Origin: Shewanella amazonensis SB2B
Lineage (GTDB): Bacteria > Pseudomonadota > Gammaproteobacteria > Enterobacterales > Shewanellaceae
DNA length: 64,000 nucleotides
Assembly: GCF_000015245.1 (NCBI RefSeq)
Contig: NC_008700.1
Span: 750,001 to 814,000 of the forward strand
Reading direction: 5' to 3'
Positions 61,065-64,000 of the stretch are shown here, piece by piece. The position numbers and the translations under genes were made by a program. How positions within the stretch are numbered: position 1 is the stretch's first letter; each line of letters starts with the position of its first letter. The notes below the pieces were generated by a model, which had not been told where the DNA came from, did no database searches, and was given only the letters and a program-made list of their open reading frames with translations.

Positions 61065-61110
61065 GTCAGACCGCTGAATACACCGCCAATATGGCATCAA
61101 GCTGACAAAC

Positions 61111-61134
61111 AAAAGGCTCCCGGGGGAGCCTTTT
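61111..61134. terminator. Bidirectional terminator
   Basis: AAAAGGCTCCC and GGGAGCCTTTT form an 11-bp perfect stem around GG, between the two-PAS receptor gene and the converging DUF4785-type gene. Confidence 0.88.
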
Positions 61135-61145
61135 CTCTGTCAGCG

Positions 61146-62402
61146 TTACAACTGTAGCGCCTTGTCCTGGAACGACAATGTTGCCATCTGTCCCTGATCC
61201 TTAAGCTCAAGTTCCCGAATCTGGAAAGGGGCTTTCAACCCGGAGCGTTCAATCAGCTCCGCGGATAGCGGGAGAGTCAGACTGTCGCTGCCCTCGAACC
61301 AGCGTGCCGCTGCACTGCTGTGAATAGCGACTTCTTTCCCATTGCTGTCCGTTCCCGTGAGAACTGCCGAAAGTGCATATCTGCCGGCATCTGCCAGTTC
61401 CAGATTAAAGGTGACTGCCACCGGCGTCTCGCCTTGCCATTGTACACGGGCGTCGGGTAACACCCGGCCGCTGGGGGCAAAGTGTTTGAACGCCGTCTTA
61501 ATGGTGCGCTTCACTGCAACCCCATCGACACTGCTCTGAACATCTATCAGCAATTCGCTGAGCTCAGCAGCAGACTCAGGTACAAAGCCCTCGGGCATGG
61601 CAGCGCTGAATGCGCCATTTTCCAGCGTCAGTGGCAGTGGCAATTCCTGGGTTCCTTGCCTGAGCCTGGCCTTGGCACTGCTTAACGGCCCCAGTCCATC
61701 CAACGTCAGTGAACCTGCCAGGGACTGCCCCAGGCTAAGGCCCATGGGCGCTCTGAGATGTAACACCAGCGGGCTGCGTTTTTCCTTCACATTCACCAGA
61801 TACTGACTACGGGGGTCAACGGCAGTTCGCACCTTGAGACGGTATTCCCCTGCAGGGGCGGCGCTGGATAACAAGAGCGCACTCGAGTCATCATTCATGC
61901 CCGCCGACGCCAGTGCTTCGGCATTGGCCATGGAGCGCACCAGATTAGGCACCTGTGCACCTTTGGGGGCAGAAAGCTCCAGCGATGCAGGTTCAATGGC
62001 CGGGGCATGGAACAAGGCACCGGAACTCATGTCGGCCCTTGGGGCGAGACGTATGACGGCGCCCCCCTGGCTGATAGTCAGGGGAAGACCTTGATTCAGC
62101 GCCTCTCCCGATACCGGGAACCAGTATTCATCACTGGCTACCAATTGGCTTCTTTGCCATTGTCGGGGCTGATATTCACCCGACATAGGGGACACAAATT
62201 GGATGTCATCCCGGCGAGTGTTTAGCCCTTGTGTGACAGGCGCCTGAATCTGGCTAAAACCCATGTCGCCAGAGGACAGAGGAGACAGCTGTACCAACTG
62301 CGCTCCCATGGCTGCGGCGTTGTCTTGGCTGTTTTCTCCCTGACAGGCGCTAAGCATCAGTGACATCAATACCGCAGCGGCCAGTTTGTTGTGAGTCATC
62401 AT
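61146..62402 (-). CDS. DUF4785-like lipoprotein
   Basis: A 418-residue exported protein with lipobox LSAC (AAAVLMSLMLSACQGE). The mature protein is beta-rich (Ig-like repeats: GEYRLKVRTAVDPRSQYLVN, GRYALSAVLTGTDSNGKEVA) and resembles the DUF4785 family. The function is unknown. GGAG with 7-nt spacing supports ATG 62402. It starts 10 bp after the hydrolase gene, in the same operon. Confidence 0.58.
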   Translation of the reverse strand: MMTHNKLAAAVLMSLMLSACQGENSQDNAAAMGAQLVQLSPLSSGDMGFSQIQAPVTQGLNTRRDDIQFVSPMSGEYQPRQWQRSQLVASDEYWFPVSGEALNQGLPLTISQGGAVIRLAPRADMSSGALFHAPAIEPASLELSAPKGAQVPNLVRSMANAEALASAGMNDDSSALLLSSAAPAGEYRLKVRTAVDPRSQYLVNVKEKRSPLVLHLRAPMGLSLGQSLAGSLTLDGLGPLSSAKARLRQGTQELPLPLTLENGAFSAAMPEGFVPESAAELSELLIDVQSSVDGVAVKRTIKTAFKHFAPSGRVLPDARVQWQGETPVAVTFNLELADAGRYALSAVLTGTDSNGKEVAIHSSAAARWFEGSDSLTLPLSAELIERSGLKAPFQIRELELKDQGQMATLSFQDKALQL

Positions 62403-62412
62403 GGTCGCGCTC

Positions 62413-63270
62413 CTATATGCGATTGCGGATAAAGACGTCGAGGCCAAAACAGGCTCGGCGACTCTGCTGATGGCTTAATGGTTCGCTGCCCCAGGTTTTT
62501 TGCTTGTCCTTGAACCAGACGGTACCCGCGGCACTCTGTGAGCTGCATTCCAGGAAACCGTCCGAGCAATCGTCCAGCCAGTTTTGGGTGGTTTCAAGGG
62601 CGACCTGATTTTGATAGCCACCGCAATAGCTGTCGCTGTCCCAAATGGCGGAATCCACATCCGAGCCCACCACAACTTCAAAGGGTTTGCCAAGGGCTGG
62701 GCGCCCAGCTGTACCCTTGAGCCAGTTGGCATTGTAGTAGGACATCCAGCTGACCTGTTGCTGTTTCACGGCATCGCTGCCGTAACCCAGCAACCAGCCG
62801 AGGGTGGTTTCGAACACATTACCCTCAGTCACGGCATCGGCCAGTGGTGTACCGGCACTGGAGGGTGCCAGCGCTATGACCCGCGAAGTGGCATTGATTA
62901 CCTTGGGGTAGCGCGCGTCCCAGGTGGGGTTGGAGAGGATCCAACGCACCACATTGCCACCATTGGAGTGGGTGAGCAGTACCAGATCGTCGATATTTTT
63001 ACTGTCGATAAAGCTGCCCAGCTGGCTGGCGAGGCAACCGGCGGCGGCCTCATCCCACATATACTGGTCAAAATCGCAATTGATGACGGTGTAATTGGCG
63101 CTGTTGGGCAGACCCTGGCGGACGGAGTTGACGAATTCACCGGTCCAGTAGTCGTTAAGCGCATCAGTTTGATGACCTGTGCCATGAATAAAAGCTATTC
63201 CTGACGCGGCCAAACTCAGGGGGCTGACTGCAAACAGACCCAGAAGCATTAGCGTGTTGGCTGTCTTCAT
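62413..63270 (-). CDS. Exported alpha/beta hydrolase (lipase/PGAP1-like)
   Basis: The 285-residue protein has a signal peptide (TLMLLGLFAVSPLSLAAS), the oxyanion motif IAFIHGTGHQT, the nucleophile Ser102 in LLTHSNGGNVVRW and a C-terminal Cys-containing region. Fold and motifs indicate a secreted or periplasmic esterase/lipase; the substrate is unknown. It is the first gene of the operon with the DUF4785-type lipoprotein. Confidence 0.72.
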   Translation of the reverse strand: MKTANTLMLLGLFAVSPLSLAASGIAFIHGTGHQTDALNDYWTGEFVNSVRQGLPNSANYTVINCDFDQYMWDEAAAGCLASQLGSFIDSKNIDDLVLLTHSNGGNVVRWILSNPTWDARYPKVINATSRVIALAPSSAGTPLADAVTEGNVFETTLGWLLGYGSDAVKQQQVSWMSYYNANWLKGTAGRPALGKPFEVVVGSDVDSAIWDSDSYCGGYQNQVALETTQNWLDDCSDGFLECSSQSAAGTVWFKDKQKTWGSEPLSHQQSRRACFGLDVFIRNRI

Positions 63271-63802
63271 TTGTCTGATCTCTATGCTTGTAATTATATG
63301 GTTTTGTTGAAACAGGTAGGACGTCCGACCTGCGCAATTAACCTATCGCTAACATTTTCAGGCTGGCAAGTCTTTTAAATGGTACGCTTGTACTGTTTAG
63401 GGTGGTGGCTCGACACGCTGGTTTGGTGCTTTTGCTCTATCTGATTATCTTGTTGATATAAAATATTATTTATTCTTATTGCGATTCGATGGTGTTTAAA
63501 ACTGCATGAAAAAACACCAAAATTTATTGCGGTACGCAATTCTGTATCAAGGGGCTGTCTTACGATGAGAAATTATTGTGTTCGGTGGTATTGCAGCCAG
63601 GTGAGCCGGATAGCTCTGTGCCGCTTACTTCAGATAATTATGAATTTTCATGATATAAAAATAATATAATTCAATATGATAAATTTGAATTTGTGAAAAA
63701 AGTATATCTTGATTGCCACCGCTTCGTTTAGTCGCTAAATTGACAGGGTCATAACAGATAGAGAGACACCTGATTTAACCCATTCCGGAGCTTGCAAAGC
63801 CT
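63271..63802. other. Intergenic region upstream of the hydrolase operon and aroG
   Basis: The region holds 532 bp, AT-rich between about 63430 and 63720, with no convincing gene. It holds the promoters of the divergent hydrolase operon and aroG. An inverted repeat AATTCAA (63668-63674) / TTGAATT (63685-63691) may be an operator. No TyrR box (TGTAAA-N6-TTTACA) was seen. Confidence 0.4.
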
Positions 63803-64000
63803 ATGTATTACCAAAATGATGACGTTCGTATTAATGAAGTAAAAGAATTGCTGCCACCTATCGCCATTCTCGAGCGATTTCCTGCAACAGAGAACGCATC
63901 TGCCACGGTTTTTAATGCCCGGAGCAATATTCACAACTTGCTGGCAAAAAAAGACGATCGCCTGCTGGTCGTGATTGGCCCCTGTTCAATTCACGACCCC
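63803..64000 (+). CDS. aroG: 3-deoxy-7-phosphoheptulonate (DAHP) synthase, AroG type, N-terminal part (cut by the window edge)
   Basis: The first 66 codons begin MYYQNDDVRINEVKELLPPI and end VVIGPCSIHDP, the start of class I DAHP synthase and closest to E. coli AroG (MNYQNDDLRIKEIKELLPPV). The enzyme condenses phosphoenolpyruvate with erythrose-4-phosphate, the first step of the shikimate pathway. The N-terminal segment of AroG takes part in feedback control. Which aromatic acid inhibits it cannot be read from this part. Confidence 0.88.
   Translation, partial: MYYQNDDVRINEVKELLPPIAILERFPATENASATVFNARSNIHNLLAKKDDRLLVVIGPCSIHDP

Noticed and set aside
1..64000. CRISPR arrays, insertion sequences, integrases, tRNA or rRNA genes
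   Set aside because: No regularly spaced repeats, transposase or integrase motifs, or tRNA-like cloverleaf sequence were seen on either strand.

Overview
The window reads as chromosome of a Shewanella-type gammaproteobacterium. It carries a soluble periplasmic tetraheme flavocytochrome c (fccA), a pentaheme nitrite reductase (nrfA) with narQ/narP beside it, arcA, a secreted S8 protease with a C-terminal sorting tail, and several methyl-accepting chemotaxis proteins. Base composition looks moderate (low-to-mid 50s percent GC by eye), which would suit the higher-GC shewanellas such as S. amazonensis; the species is inference. No tRNA, rRNA, insertion sequence, prophage, integron or CRISPR array was seen. 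The gene content looks like core and lineage-specific chromosome rather than an acquired island.

Region 1-8.7 kb: the 5' part of fbp; a secreted dipeptidyl peptidase IV; arcA; a DUF3293 gene; a lysine riboswitch leading into a 20-codon upstream ORF, lysC and a coupled zinc deacylase-family gene; asnC and rluA on the minus strand. Region 8.7-22.9 kb: a ToxR/CadC-type membrane regulator with a periplasmic beta-propeller; two very small proteins; a three-gene minus-strand cluster of membrane proteins and a methyltransferase; fccA; ldhA; a dienelactone hydrolase; an MscS channel; a spermidine-synthase-like protein; an exported M17 aminopeptidase; ahpC and ahpF.

Region 22.9-36.9 kb: a membrane diguanylate cyclase; a porin / small phosphate-binding-type protein / chemoreceptor operon; small proteins; a CcdA/DsbD-like thiol transporter with a thioredoxin domain; an OmpA-like protein; an OhrR-like regulator with a short GlpD-like oxidoreductase and rlmC; and a minus-strand operon of MipA/OmpV, DUF3019, response regulator and histidine kinase. 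Opposite that operon, across two direct repeats resembling RstA boxes, lies a 1702-residue subtilase (36963-42071).

Region 42-56 kb: chromate transporter; a tight minus-strand operon of WD40 lipoprotein, slyX, def, COG3014 lipoprotein and lpoB; fkpA; a chemoreceptor; zntB; yacL; narQP; nrfA. Region 56-64 kb: glnK-amtB behind three NtrC-like sites and a sigma-54-like promoter; small secreted and TPR lipoproteins; a two-PAS soluble chemoreceptor resembling BdlA; an alpha/beta hydrolase with a DUF4785-type lipoprotein; and the 5' end of aroG.

The common themes are anaerobic respiration and its control (arcA, fccA, nrfA, narQP, ldhA), nitrogen and amino-acid supply (lysC, asnC, glnK-amtB, aroG), peroxide and thiol stress (ahpCF, ohrR-like, the DsbD-like protein), secreted proteolysis, and chemotaxis or c-di-GMP signalling. 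I did not find a clearly new defence or mobile system. The most interesting unexplained items are regulatory (the lysC leader ORF, the RstA-like repeats) and operon-level (porin/binding protein/chemoreceptor; lysC plus deacylase; MipA/DUF3019/two-component system opposite the giant protease).
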